The position numbers and the translations under genes are program-made. A stretch of DNA of 64,000 nucleotides from CAZMUQ01 sp964569845 (GTDB lineage: Archaea > Thermoproteota > Bathyarchaeia > Hecatellales > Hecatellaceae), in assembly GCA_964569845.1 (NCBI GenBank), contig CAZMUQ010000002.1, forward strand, positions 1 to 64,000, given 5' to 3'. Below are positions 17,416-25,194 of this stretch, in pieces; position 1 is the first letter of the stretch; each line of letters starts with the position of its first letter. A model generated the notes under the pieces. It did not search any database and had not been told where the DNA came from. It was given only the letters and a program-made list of their open reading frames with translations.

Positions 17416-18456
17416 TTAAAACATTTTTTTACCCTTCTTTAAAATCTCAGTAAAGGATAATCCAAGCCAAGATAACCCAAGTAATCCAAGGAATAATGAA
17501 GTTAACAACATAATTACATGATTTGCAACACCAAGTGCAAGAACAATATCAGTTTCAGATAAACCTACACATAAGAAAACTAAAAGCCAAAATGTTTCAT
17601 AGGTACCAGTATAGCCAGGTGGAGCGGGAAGAATAAGTATAAGCGTAACTAACCCGTAAATGAGTATCATCAGTAATATGGGAAGTGTAAATCTGAACGC
17701 CATAAAAAGGGAAAAAAGTGCAAAAAAGTTTATTATCCAAACTATTAATGTTGATATTATAACCATTAATGTTGTTCTTAGATTATAGGTTAAACTTTTA
17801 GCACCACATATAATTGAGCTAAACCACTGTAAAATTTTAACTTTAAGCTTATTAGTAGCTGGCAAAAAACTAGAAATCTTTTTTAGGATACTTAGAATTT
17901 TTCCCTCCCAGCGTATACTAAAGATAAGTAGTATTAACACTAGACTTGCAATTATTCCAGTTAAAACTAATCCGCTTGAAACCCATAAGGGTAATCTTAC
18001 CTGTATAGGTAGAAGTATAAGTGTTATAGCAACTAATCCAGCAACAAAAATGAGGTCTAAAATTCTTTCAACAATAACTGAGGATAAACATCCAAGAAAA
18101 TCTAGTCCTTCCTTTCCACTAAGAAGAGCAGCTCTTAAAGGTTCACCTACCCTAACAGGGATAACAACATTAAACATGTAACCTGCAACACTAACCCAAA
18201 AAATTGTGGGAAACTTTATAGGATTTTTTATTGGAGTAAGTAAAATTCTCCAGCGCCAAGCCCTGACAGGGTAAACAATAAATCCCAGAAGTATAGATAA
18301 AACTAGCCAAGAAATTTCAACAGTAGAAAAAATTGATAAAAGTCTTTCAAAGCCTACCCACCAAAGTAAGCTAAAAAATAGGCTGATACCTAAAGTAGAG
18401 AGAAAAAGAAGCCTCCACTTCTCATATACTCTGAGTTTTGACGTGAAGCTCTTCAA
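17416..18456 (-). CDS. LPG synthase transmembrane-domain (UPF0104) protein
   Basis: A 346-residue membrane protein with about eight hydrophobic helices. The segments GFIVYPVRAWRWRILL and PVRVGEPLRAALLS, followed by LPAPPGYTGTYE, are typical of the lysylphosphatidylglycerol synthase transmembrane family (UPF0104). Archaeal members are proposed flippases or AglD-like partners in lipid-linked sugar transport. No aminoacyl transfer domain is present. It lies 52 bp downstream of the class II ribonucleotide reductase gene. Confidence 0.85.
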   Translation of the reverse strand: MKSFTSKLRVYEKWRLLFLSTLGISLFFSLLWWVGFERLLSIFSTVEISWLVLSILLGFIVYPVRAWRWRILLTPIKNPIKFPTIFWVSVAGYMFNVVIPVRVGEPLRAALLSGKEGLDFLGCLSSVIVERILDLIFVAGLVAITLILLPIQVRLPLWVSSGLVLTGIIASLVLILLIFSIRWEGKILSILKKISSFLPATNKLKVKILQWFSSIICGAKSLTYNLRTTLMVIISTLIVWIINFFALFSLFMAFRFTLPILLMILIYGLVTLILILPAPPGYTGTYETFWLLVFLCVGLSETDIVLALGVANHVIMLLTSLFLGLLGLSWLGLSFTEILKKGKKMF

Positions 18457-18508
18457 TAGAGCATCAAATTAACATATTCTAGTAGGTTAAGTATTTATGG
18501 ATAACCAT

Positions 18509-20767
18509 TTAATCACATTCAGAATAGCCACAATTTGAAAGGCATTTCTTGCAACCTTCAATTCTTATAAGGGGGCTTCCACACTCAGGACATGCACCAT
18601 TAACAATTGAATAAAAAGTCATTCCAGCAGAATCATTAATTTTTTCTCCCGTATCAGGTAGTAATCCTTTCTCCTTTAGATATAGCTCTAAGGCTTTACC
18701 TATAGCATCAGGACATGATAAAACCTTGTTTTTTCCGATACCAATCTGCCTATCGCATGATATTCCCTTATAATGTTTAACAATTTCCTTTGGATCAATA
18801 CCGCATCTTAAAATCAAAGAAGCAGACCTTCCAAGACCTTCAGTTTGGGCTGAAGCACATCCGCCAGCTTTTCCAAGCCTAGCAAAAATCTCAAATGGTA
18901 AGCCGTTTTCATCTTCATTAATAGTTACATAAAGGGAACCACATCCTGTTTGAATTTCGTATGTAACTCCATGTAACCTTTTTGGACGCTTCCTAGGCTT
19001 GATAAACTCAGGTTTTTCAGGCTTCCTTTGTGGCCCTGTTTCTAAGACTTGAGATTCTCTACACTTATCTCTATAAACTGTTATTCCTTTGCATTTAAGT
19101 TTCCATGCAAGCATGTACACTTTTTTAACGTCTTCAATTGTTGCTTCATGCGGCAGATTTACGGTTTTTGAAACAGCATTGTCAGTATATTTTTGGAATG
19201 CAGCCTGCATTCTAACATGCCACTCAGGAGAAACATCAAAAGCAGTAACAAAAATTCTTTTGATATGGCCTGGAATTTCCTCTATTTCCCTTAGCGACCC
19301 TTTCTCAGCTATTTTTTCCATCAACTCCTTACTATAGAAACCTTCCCTTTTAGCAAATTCCTCAAAAAGGCTGTTAACCTCAACAAGTTTTTCACCTTCC
19401 AAGACATTACGTACATAACATAAAGCAAAAATAGGTTCAATGCCACTGGAGCATCCAGCTATAATAGATATTGTTCCAGTTGGAGCTATAGTTGTAGTGG
19501 TAGCATTTCTTAATTTACGTACACCATCCCATTTACTACCCCTCCAATTAGGGAAAACACCCCTTTCTTCAGCCAATATTTCAGAAGCTATTTTTGATTC
19601 CTCCTGAATAAAACCCATAACTTTTTCAGCTAACTGTAATGCCTCCTCAGAATCGTAAGGAATACCAAGTTTAATTAGCATATCAGCCCAACCCATAACA
19701 CCTAAACCAATTTTTCTGTTTCCTTTTGTCATCTGCTCAATTTGTGGAAGAGGATACCTATTCACATCAATAACATTATCAAGAAAATGCACAGCTAACC
19801 TAACAACTCTGCGAAGCTTTTCCCAATCTATTCTTCCATCTGTAGCCATTTTTGCAAGATTTATTGAGCCTAAATTGCATGATTCATATGGAAGTAGCGG
19901 CTGCTCACCACAAGGATTAGTACTCTCAATACTTCCTAGGTGAGGAGTAGGATTATCTTGGTTAATTCTATCAAGAAAAATTAAGCCAGGATCACCTATT
20001 TTCCATGCTGTTTCAACAATAAGGTCAAAAACTTTTCTTGCATTAAGCATACCCACACATTCATTATTTCTAGGATTAATTAACGGATAATCTTCACCTT
20101 TCTCAACAGCCTCCATAAATTTATCATCAACAGCAACAGAAATGTTAAAATTGTTTAACCGCTTACCATTAACCTTGCAAGTTATAAACTCTAGGATATC
20201 CGGATGATAAACACTTAAAATACCCATATTAGCTCCACGTCTTGTCCCACCTTGCTTAATGGCTTCTGTTGCAGCATCATAAACCATCATAAAGGATACA
20301 GGCCCGCTTGAAACTCCTTTAGTTGATTTTACAACATCTCCTTTAGGTCTAAGCTTTGAAAATGAGAAACCTGTCCCCCCGCCAGATTTATGAATTAAAG
20401 CTGCATGTTTAATAGTTTCAAAGATGCTGTCAATCGAGTCTTCAACTGGAAGAACAAAGCATGCTGAAAGTTGCCCAAGTTCTCTTCCAGCATTCATCAA
20501 AGTTGGAGAGTTAGGCAAAAACTCAAGATTAGCCATGAGATGATAAAAATCTTCAACAATCTTCTCAATTTCATCATTTGTTTTTCCATAAAGTTTATCG
20601 GCTGAAGCCACACCTAAAGCAACCCTTAAGAACATTTGCTGAGGAGATTCAACAATACGTCCATTCTCATCTTTTTTTAAATACCTTTTTTCCAAAACTT
20701 TTAGGGCATTAGGAGTTAAATTAATCTTCTCTGTTAGTAGATGATGAAAAACTTTCATCTTAATCAA
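18509..20767 (-). CDS. nrdJ: adenosylcobalamin-dependent (class II) ribonucleotide reductase
   Basis: A 752-residue reductase that makes deoxyribonucleotides using a B12-derived radical, without oxygen. Family marks are LPNSPTLMNAG, NPCGEQPLLPYESCNLG (active-site region) and GTRRGANMG, and the C-terminus bears a cysteine cluster (CPECGSP, CKKC) that can shuttle electrons or bind zinc. The length fits monomeric or dimeric class II enzymes. No N-terminal ATP cone is seen. A NrdD-like protein with HTH and ATP-cone domains lies 152 bp upstream in the same direction and may regulate it. The gene implies adenosylcobalamin supply. Confidence 0.95.
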   Translation of the reverse strand: MIKMKVFHHLLTEKINLTPNALKVLEKRYLKKDENGRIVESPQQMFLRVALGVASADKLYGKTNDEIEKIVEDFYHLMANLEFLPNSPTLMNAGRELGQLSACFVLPVEDSIDSIFETIKHAALIHKSGGGTGFSFSKLRPKGDVVKSTKGVSSGPVSFMMVYDAATEAIKQGGTRRGANMGILSVYHPDILEFITCKVNGKRLNNFNISVAVDDKFMEAVEKGEDYPLINPRNNECVGMLNARKVFDLIVETAWKIGDPGLIFLDRINQDNPTPHLGSIESTNPCGEQPLLPYESCNLGSINLAKMATDGRIDWEKLRRVVRLAVHFLDNVIDVNRYPLPQIEQMTKGNRKIGLGVMGWADMLIKLGIPYDSEEALQLAEKVMGFIQEESKIASEILAEERGVFPNWRGSKWDGVRKLRNATTTTIAPTGTISIIAGCSSGIEPIFALCYVRNVLEGEKLVEVNSLFEEFAKREGFYSKELMEKIAEKGSLREIEEIPGHIKRIFVTAFDVSPEWHVRMQAAFQKYTDNAVSKTVNLPHEATIEDVKKVYMLAWKLKCKGITVYRDKCRESQVLETGPQRKPEKPEFIKPRKRPKRLHGVTYEIQTGCGSLYVTINEDENGLPFEIFARLGKAGGCASAQTEGLGRSASLILRCGIDPKEIVKHYKGISCDRQIGIGKNKVLSCPDAIGKALELYLKEKGLLPDTGEKINDSAGMTFYSIVNGACPECGSPLIRIEGCKKCLSNCGYSECD

Positions 20768-20919
20768 GCCTTTAAAAGCTAGATAATGATAGGTATATTA
20801 ACTCTCCCGTGGATGTAAGAATAAGTTTATACTCAATATTTAATCTTTTCTACAAAAATGTATAAAAAAATGTAGTTGAATTCTCCTAACTCTGCAGGTT
20901 TAAGATAAAATGGGTTATT

Positions 20920-23208
20920 TTAAAACTTCTTTATCACATTTTTACGGCCCTTGTGAGACCACCACTCCATTGGAAGGTACGTTGCGGATTCTCTTGCATA
21001 ATTAACTATGCTTGTTAAGCCGCAAATTGGACATTTCTGTTTAAACCCTTTAAATGTTTTTTTACAGTAGCCACAATATGAAATAACATAATCATAAACA
21101 TAAAAGCCAACATTATATCCTCCGCAAATCTCCTTAGTTTTCTTAAGAAGTTCTTCACTTGAATACTCGCCTATAAGGGGGATTCTAAGCAAATGCCCTC
21201 CATTAAAAATTGAATGAAATTTTTCTTCTAATCTTAGCCTATCATCTAAGGATATTTCTACGTTATCAGGGATTACAGAATTAAATGTATAATATGGATT
21301 TTCAGCATCCCCTTGAACATTAACCTCAGAAAAACCATAAAGTTTAACATCTTGTTCAGCCATTTTTTGAGATGCTTCAGCATCTGAAACCTGAGAAATG
21401 TAGATTCTCAGGTTAAGTTTTTTAGATACTGCATTAACCTTGTTAATTAAATGCTCTACAAGTTCTAATGCAAAATTTTGAGGCATAAGATCCTCATATA
21501 TATCATACCCAAGATGAAATTTGATAGCTTCAGCTAAGCCTACAACGCTAATTAAACCAAAAAAGTTGTCTAACCTACCGTATGTTTCACCATCAACTAC
21601 ACTTGAAAAATTTGGAAGGATATTCTCCTTAAACCTTTTATCAATCTCTCTCATTTTAACATTTAAAACTTCACCTGTAAGTTCAACAACCCTTTCAATA
21701 CCATCAAAAAACTTATTATCATCTCTTCTTGCTTCATAAGCTATCCGTGGGAGGTTTATTGAAATATTATTAAGGCAACAGACCCTTAAAGTATCAATTT
21801 CCCAATCCATTTTCCAATCCACATTAACTTTTTCACCATTTGCAAGATAACTCGAAAATTCATCTTGTTCTCTAACAAGGTTAGCTACATAGAGCAAGCC
21901 ATAATCAGCAGCAATTTTATGAGCTTTTTCTAAAACATCATCATATTTAGCTCCTAAGCAACCAGGTCTAATTTTTAGGATAAGGTGGGGATTAAATAAG
22001 GGCTTTTTTTCACATATCTCAAGGAAAACCTCAAGAAGAAGATTTAAAATTTTTTGTGCTTCATCTTCATAATCACCATAAGTAAGTTGCGGAGAGCCTT
22101 CAAGGCCAATTATTGGTAAATTTTTAAGATGCTGAGGAACTGTTACCTCTAAGCCTAAGCTTACTCCGCTGAAAGATTTTAAGCCGATATTGCTTAATTC
22201 TAGAAGTAAAATTTTTAAAGTCTTCTTAATATCCTCTACTGGTTTTTTGGTAGCATAAGGTGAAAGAAAAATATTAAAATAATCAACCCCTTGCTCTCCT
22301 GAAACTTCATACTCAAAAAATCTTAACATACTCGTTGTTATGTTAATCGCTTCAGCAAAAGTTTTTGGCTGGGTGAATAGTAATGGCTTGTATGGATTTA
22401 AAAAATCTAAAGCTTTAAACTTTCCTGAGAAAAATACTCTTAAATCATGGTAAACAGTAGAGGGAGTTAAAATCCATGAATTTGAATTTGATATGTGAAT
22501 TTGACCAGAAAGATGAGCATCTGCAACATTTCTCGGTAAGCTGTTAAGAAGCATATATTCAGTTATAACTCTATCTCCTGCTTTCAATCTCACAAAATTT
22601 GCACCCAGAAGTTTTTTAGAAACATCCTCAATTGTTCTTTTTACATCATAAGGCGGCATACCAAGCCTCGTTAACCTATGCCTATATTCCTCAAGATCGC
22701 TTTCTAGAAGTATAGCATTTACAAACTCCCTAATTAGCGGAGCTGTAAGATACTTTACTGGTAACTTAAAAAGTCTCTCCTCAACTTCTAAGGAAACTTT
22801 CTCAGCAACATCTTGAGATAAACCAGCCTCCTCAACAAGAACAGAAGCTATTTTATTTCTATCAAATTCCTCTACAGTATATCTAGAAGTCCTAACAAGC
22901 ATTCTACCAGATTTTTTAAGAGCATACTCCTCAAGATCCTTCGAAAATCTAACAATCATTAAGCCTAAATCAGTTATTTTATACTTTTTAATAGATTTTT
23001 CAAAAGTAATTAGGCCTGCCTTTATAAGGTTTTTAAGATGATAGACGAATTTTCCAGCATCTTTTGTAGGTTCAAAATTTAACATCTCCATTATTTCGCT
23101 ATAGGTTAAGGGACCTTTCATAGCAATAAGTTTTAAAGTTTGGATTCTTGTTGGTGCCGAAACAGCATCAAAAATTTCTGCACTTACTCTTGTCTTCTTC
23201 TTTGACAT
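20920..23208 (-). CDS. NrdD-like protein with N-terminal HTH and ATP-cone, lacking the glycyl radical
   Basis: A 762-residue protein in three parts. Residues about 1-80 are an ArsR-like winged helix (SAPTRIQTLKLI). About 105-190 is an ATP-cone (RYTVEEFDRNKIA). The rest resembles class III ribonucleotide reductase NrdD, including NISINLPRIAYEAR and a C-terminal zinc site (C712/C715 and C726/C729). Active NrdD has an RVxGYL glycyl-radical loop just after that zinc site. Here the place reads RESATYLPMEWW, with no glycine. Catalysis by the usual mechanism is therefore unlikely. With DNA-binding and nucleotide-sensing domains next to nrdJ, a regulator of deoxynucleotide supply, functionally like NrdR, is my inference. 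Confidence 0.8.
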   Translation of the reverse strand: MSKKKTRVSAEIFDAVSAPTRIQTLKLIAMKGPLTYSEIMEMLNFEPTKDAGKFVYHLKNLIKAGLITFEKSIKKYKITDLGLMIVRFSKDLEEYALKKSGRMLVRTSRYTVEEFDRNKIASVLVEEAGLSQDVAEKVSLEVEERLFKLPVKYLTAPLIREFVNAILLESDLEEYRHRLTRLGMPPYDVKRTIEDVSKKLLGANFVRLKAGDRVITEYMLLNSLPRNVADAHLSGQIHISNSNSWILTPSTVYHDLRVFFSGKFKALDFLNPYKPLLFTQPKTFAEAINITTSMLRFFEYEVSGEQGVDYFNIFLSPYATKKPVEDIKKTLKILLLELSNIGLKSFSGVSLGLEVTVPQHLKNLPIIGLEGSPQLTYGDYEDEAQKILNLLLEVFLEICEKKPLFNPHLILKIRPGCLGAKYDDVLEKAHKIAADYGLLYVANLVREQDEFSSYLANGEKVNVDWKMDWEIDTLRVCCLNNISINLPRIAYEARRDDNKFFDGIERVVELTGEVLNVKMREIDKRFKENILPNFSSVVDGETYGRLDNFFGLISVVGLAEAIKFHLGYDIYEDLMPQNFALELVEHLINKVNAVSKKLNLRIYISQVSDAEASQKMAEQDVKLYGFSEVNVQGDAENPYYTFNSVIPDNVEISLDDRLRLEEKFHSIFNGGHLLRIPLIGEYSSEELLKKTKEICGGYNVGFYVYDYVISYCGYCKKTFKGFKQKCPICGLTSIVNYARESATYLPMEWWSHKGRKNVIKKF

Positions 23209-23335
23209 GGCTTCGCCCCTTTAAATGGTTTTAAGCTACTTCTAATGCTTAAGCTTAACTGTAACCTTAAAGTAGTTCTAGATTGAATTTAAATATAAGT
23301 TTAGTTTATGGTTAAGTTAACAGGGGAAGTTAAAA

Positions 23336-23581
23336 TTGACTATAGCATTTGTCTTAATAAATGTTCAACCTGGAAGTGAAGAAAAGGTTATAGAGAAGTT
23401 AAAAAGTTTTGATAAGGTTAAAGAAGTTTATGGGCTTTACGGTATTTATGATATTATGGCTAAAATTGAAGCAAGCTCCTTGGAAGAAATAAAAGAAACA
23501 GTAGATTTTAGAATAAGAAAACTTGAAAATGTAAGATCCTCAATAACTATGATAGTTATTGAAAAATATCTTACAAGCTAA
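23336..23581 (+). CDS. Lrp/AsnC ligand-binding (RAM) domain protein
   Basis: An 81-residue stand-alone RAM domain without an HTH. The pattern FVLINVQPGSEEKVIEKLKSF followed by YGLYGIYDIMAKIEA is typical. Such proteins dimerise and bind amino acids or other small molecules. The TTG start follows an AGGGGAAG site. It is first of a tandem pair with a similar protein 11 bp downstream. Confidence 0.85.
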   Translation: MTIAFVLINVQPGSEEKVIEKLKSFDKVKEVYGLYGIYDIMAKIEASSLEEIKETVDFRIRKLENVRSSITMIVIEKYLTS

Positions 23582-23592
23582 ACGGGATAAAA

Positions 23593-23841
23593 TTGATAAC
23601 AACTTTTTTCCTTATAACCGTTAAAGCTGGAACAGACCAGGAAATAATAAGGAAACTTAAGAGTTATAAGGAAATAAGCGTTAAAGAGGTCTACGAAATC
23701 TATGGAGCATTTGACATTCTAGCTAGAATTGAAGCTGAAAGCGAGGATAAAATTTCAAAAGTTAGATTAAATTTAGAAGAAGATAAAGATGTTTGGTCTA
23801 TTCAGGTTGTTAAGGTTTCCTTTGAATGGAAAAAAGCTTAA
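23593..23841 (+). CDS. Lrp/AsnC ligand-binding (RAM) domain protein
   Basis: An 82-residue RAM-domain paralogue of the preceding gene (FFLITVKAGTDQEI; YEIYGAFDILARIEA), again without an HTH and with a TTG start. The pair is probably co-translated and may form heterodimers. Its end overlaps the end of the convergent kite-like gene by four bases. Confidence 0.85.
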   Translation: MITTFFLITVKAGTDQEIIRKLKSYKEISVKEVYEIYGAFDILARIEAESEDKISKVRLNLEEDKDVWSIQVVKVSFEWKKA

Positions 23842-24392
23842 CTTGAAGTTAAAAGCTTCATTAAATGCTTCTCATCAATTTCAGCCCTTGTTCTCCAACC
23901 AATCCTAAGCACATTATTTTCGTCTTCTCTAAGATAACCTAGCCTTGTAAACCTTTCCAAATTTAATCTTACCTTCCAAACAGGAAATTTCTCAGCTAAA
24001 AATTTTTCAACTTCGCTTTTTGATACTTCCCCACCTTTTGAATTAAGATAAACTATTGTTGCAGCTAAAATTGCTAAATCATCAACCCTCCAACCAGATA
24101 CATCAGGCCAATCTTCAAACTCACCTTCTTCAAATGTTAAAAGAACCCAATCTTCATCAGAAATTTCATTTAGGCTTTTTTTAAAACCATCACCGGAAAA
24201 AACTTTAACCTTTAACCCTAGCTTTTTAAGCTCATCATTCAAAATCATTAAAAGTTTAGTATAATCTTCTCCAAAAGCCCTTTTTAACTCTGAGCTTTTA
24301 ACACCAGGAATTTTGTGTCTTTGAAGTAAAAGCATTCTAACAAGTTTTTTTAAACTATATTTGTAAAAATCTTTAACTCTTTTCTTACTCAA
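23838..24392 (-). CDS. Nse3/MAGE-like kite protein of an SMC5/6-type complex
   Basis: A 184-residue protein that looks like two winged helices. The first begins LVRMLLLQRHKIPGVKSSEL, close to the MAGE-domain opening. Then come DLAILAATIVYLNSKGGEVSK (the MAGE stretch that ends with a gap of Gly before a new helix) and a C-terminal IGWRTRAEID, which matches the G-x-R-A-x-x-E tail of Nse3/MAGE proteins. Kite proteins bind kleisins in SMC complexes. The TTG start lies one base after the kleisin-like gene ends, third in an SMC operon. The family call is by eye; a diverged ScpB is the alternative. Confidence 0.65.
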   Translation of the reverse strand: MSKKRVKDFYKYSLKKLVRMLLLQRHKIPGVKSSELKRAFGEDYTKLLMILNDELKKLGLKVKVFSGDGFKKSLNEISDEDWVLLTFEEGEFEDWPDVSGWRVDDLAILAATIVYLNSKGGEVSKSEVEKFLAEKFPVWKVRLNLERFTRLGYLREDENNVLRIGWRTRAEIDEKHLMKLLTSS

Positions 24393-24393
24393 C

Positions 24394-25185
24394 TTAAACA
24401 GCCTTCCTTAAAGCTATCCATTTTTCATAACTTATAGGTATTATAAAGGAGGAAATTTTACCACTTTTTTTAGGTTCACTTTTTGGAATTAGGAAAATTT
24501 CATTTTTTAATGGGTCTGTAATAAGTTCAGCGTAACCATAGCTGATGAGAAAACTTGTTAAATATGCTTTAACAATAAATTCCTCGTAAATATTGGAGTG
24601 TATAAAATTCCAATAGGAAATTTTACCGTTCTTAGCTTTATTCTTAAGAAGCTCCCATAAATCTTTTAAAATTTTTTCAAACTCCCTCTTGAGTATAAGT
24701 TTTTGATTTTCTACCTCCTTCCACGACATAACTTCTATCTGAGGTGTATCCTGAAGATTAAGCTTTTTCATTTTAAGTTTTTGAGGAGCAAGATTCTTCC
24801 AATATTTTAAAGCTTCCTCCAACTTCTTAATAGGGAGAGCTTTAATAGTAGCGATAGGATTCCAAGATTCTAGAAGGATCTCAGCTAATTTTTTTGTTTT
24901 AATGCTACGTATCTTTGATTTAACAGTTTCAAGGTCAAGATAAGGTTTAGATTTATGCTTTATCCATTCTTCTTGAAGCTTAACAACTTTTGACAAACTA
25001 TTTATCGCTTCAGCATCTAAACAATAATCTTCAAAAGATTTATACTTATTAAGCAAACCTCTAAGGGTTTCCAGTATTTCGCAAACTTCAACCTCAAATG
25101 GATCCAGAATTTTTTCATCAACTGTTTTACATAAGCTAATAACTCTTAAGAGAAATTCCCTGCTGTTTTCGCCTTTTTTACCCAA
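24394..25185 (-). CDS. putative kleisin (Nse4/ScpA-like) of an SMC5/6-type complex
   Basis: A 263-residue protein with a helical N-terminal region, a variable Lys-rich middle and a C-terminal segment that could be a winged helix (ISYWNFIHSNIYEEF, then YGYAELITDPLKNEIFLI). This N-helical / linker / C-winged-helix layout is that of kleisins. It lies between the SMC-like and kite-like genes with gaps of 9 bp and 1 bp. No specific motif proves the assignment; position and architecture are the evidence. The start is a TTG behind GAGGTT. Confidence 0.5.
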   Translation of the reverse strand: MGKKGENSREFLLRVISLCKTVDEKILDPFEVEVCEILETLRGLLNKYKSFEDYCLDAEAINSLSKVVKLQEEWIKHKSKPYLDLETVKSKIRSIKTKKLAEILLESWNPIATIKALPIKKLEEALKYWKNLAPQKLKMKKLNLQDTPQIEVMSWKEVENQKLILKREFEKILKDLWELLKNKAKNGKISYWNFIHSNIYEEFIVKAYLTSFLISYGYAELITDPLKNEIFLIPKSEPKKSGKISSFIIPISYEKWIALRKAV

Positions 25186-25194
25186 TTTTAAACC

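Noticed and set aside
20920..23208. Active anaerobic class III ribonucleotide reductase
   Set aside because: The glycyl radical glycine is missing and no activase gene is adjacent.
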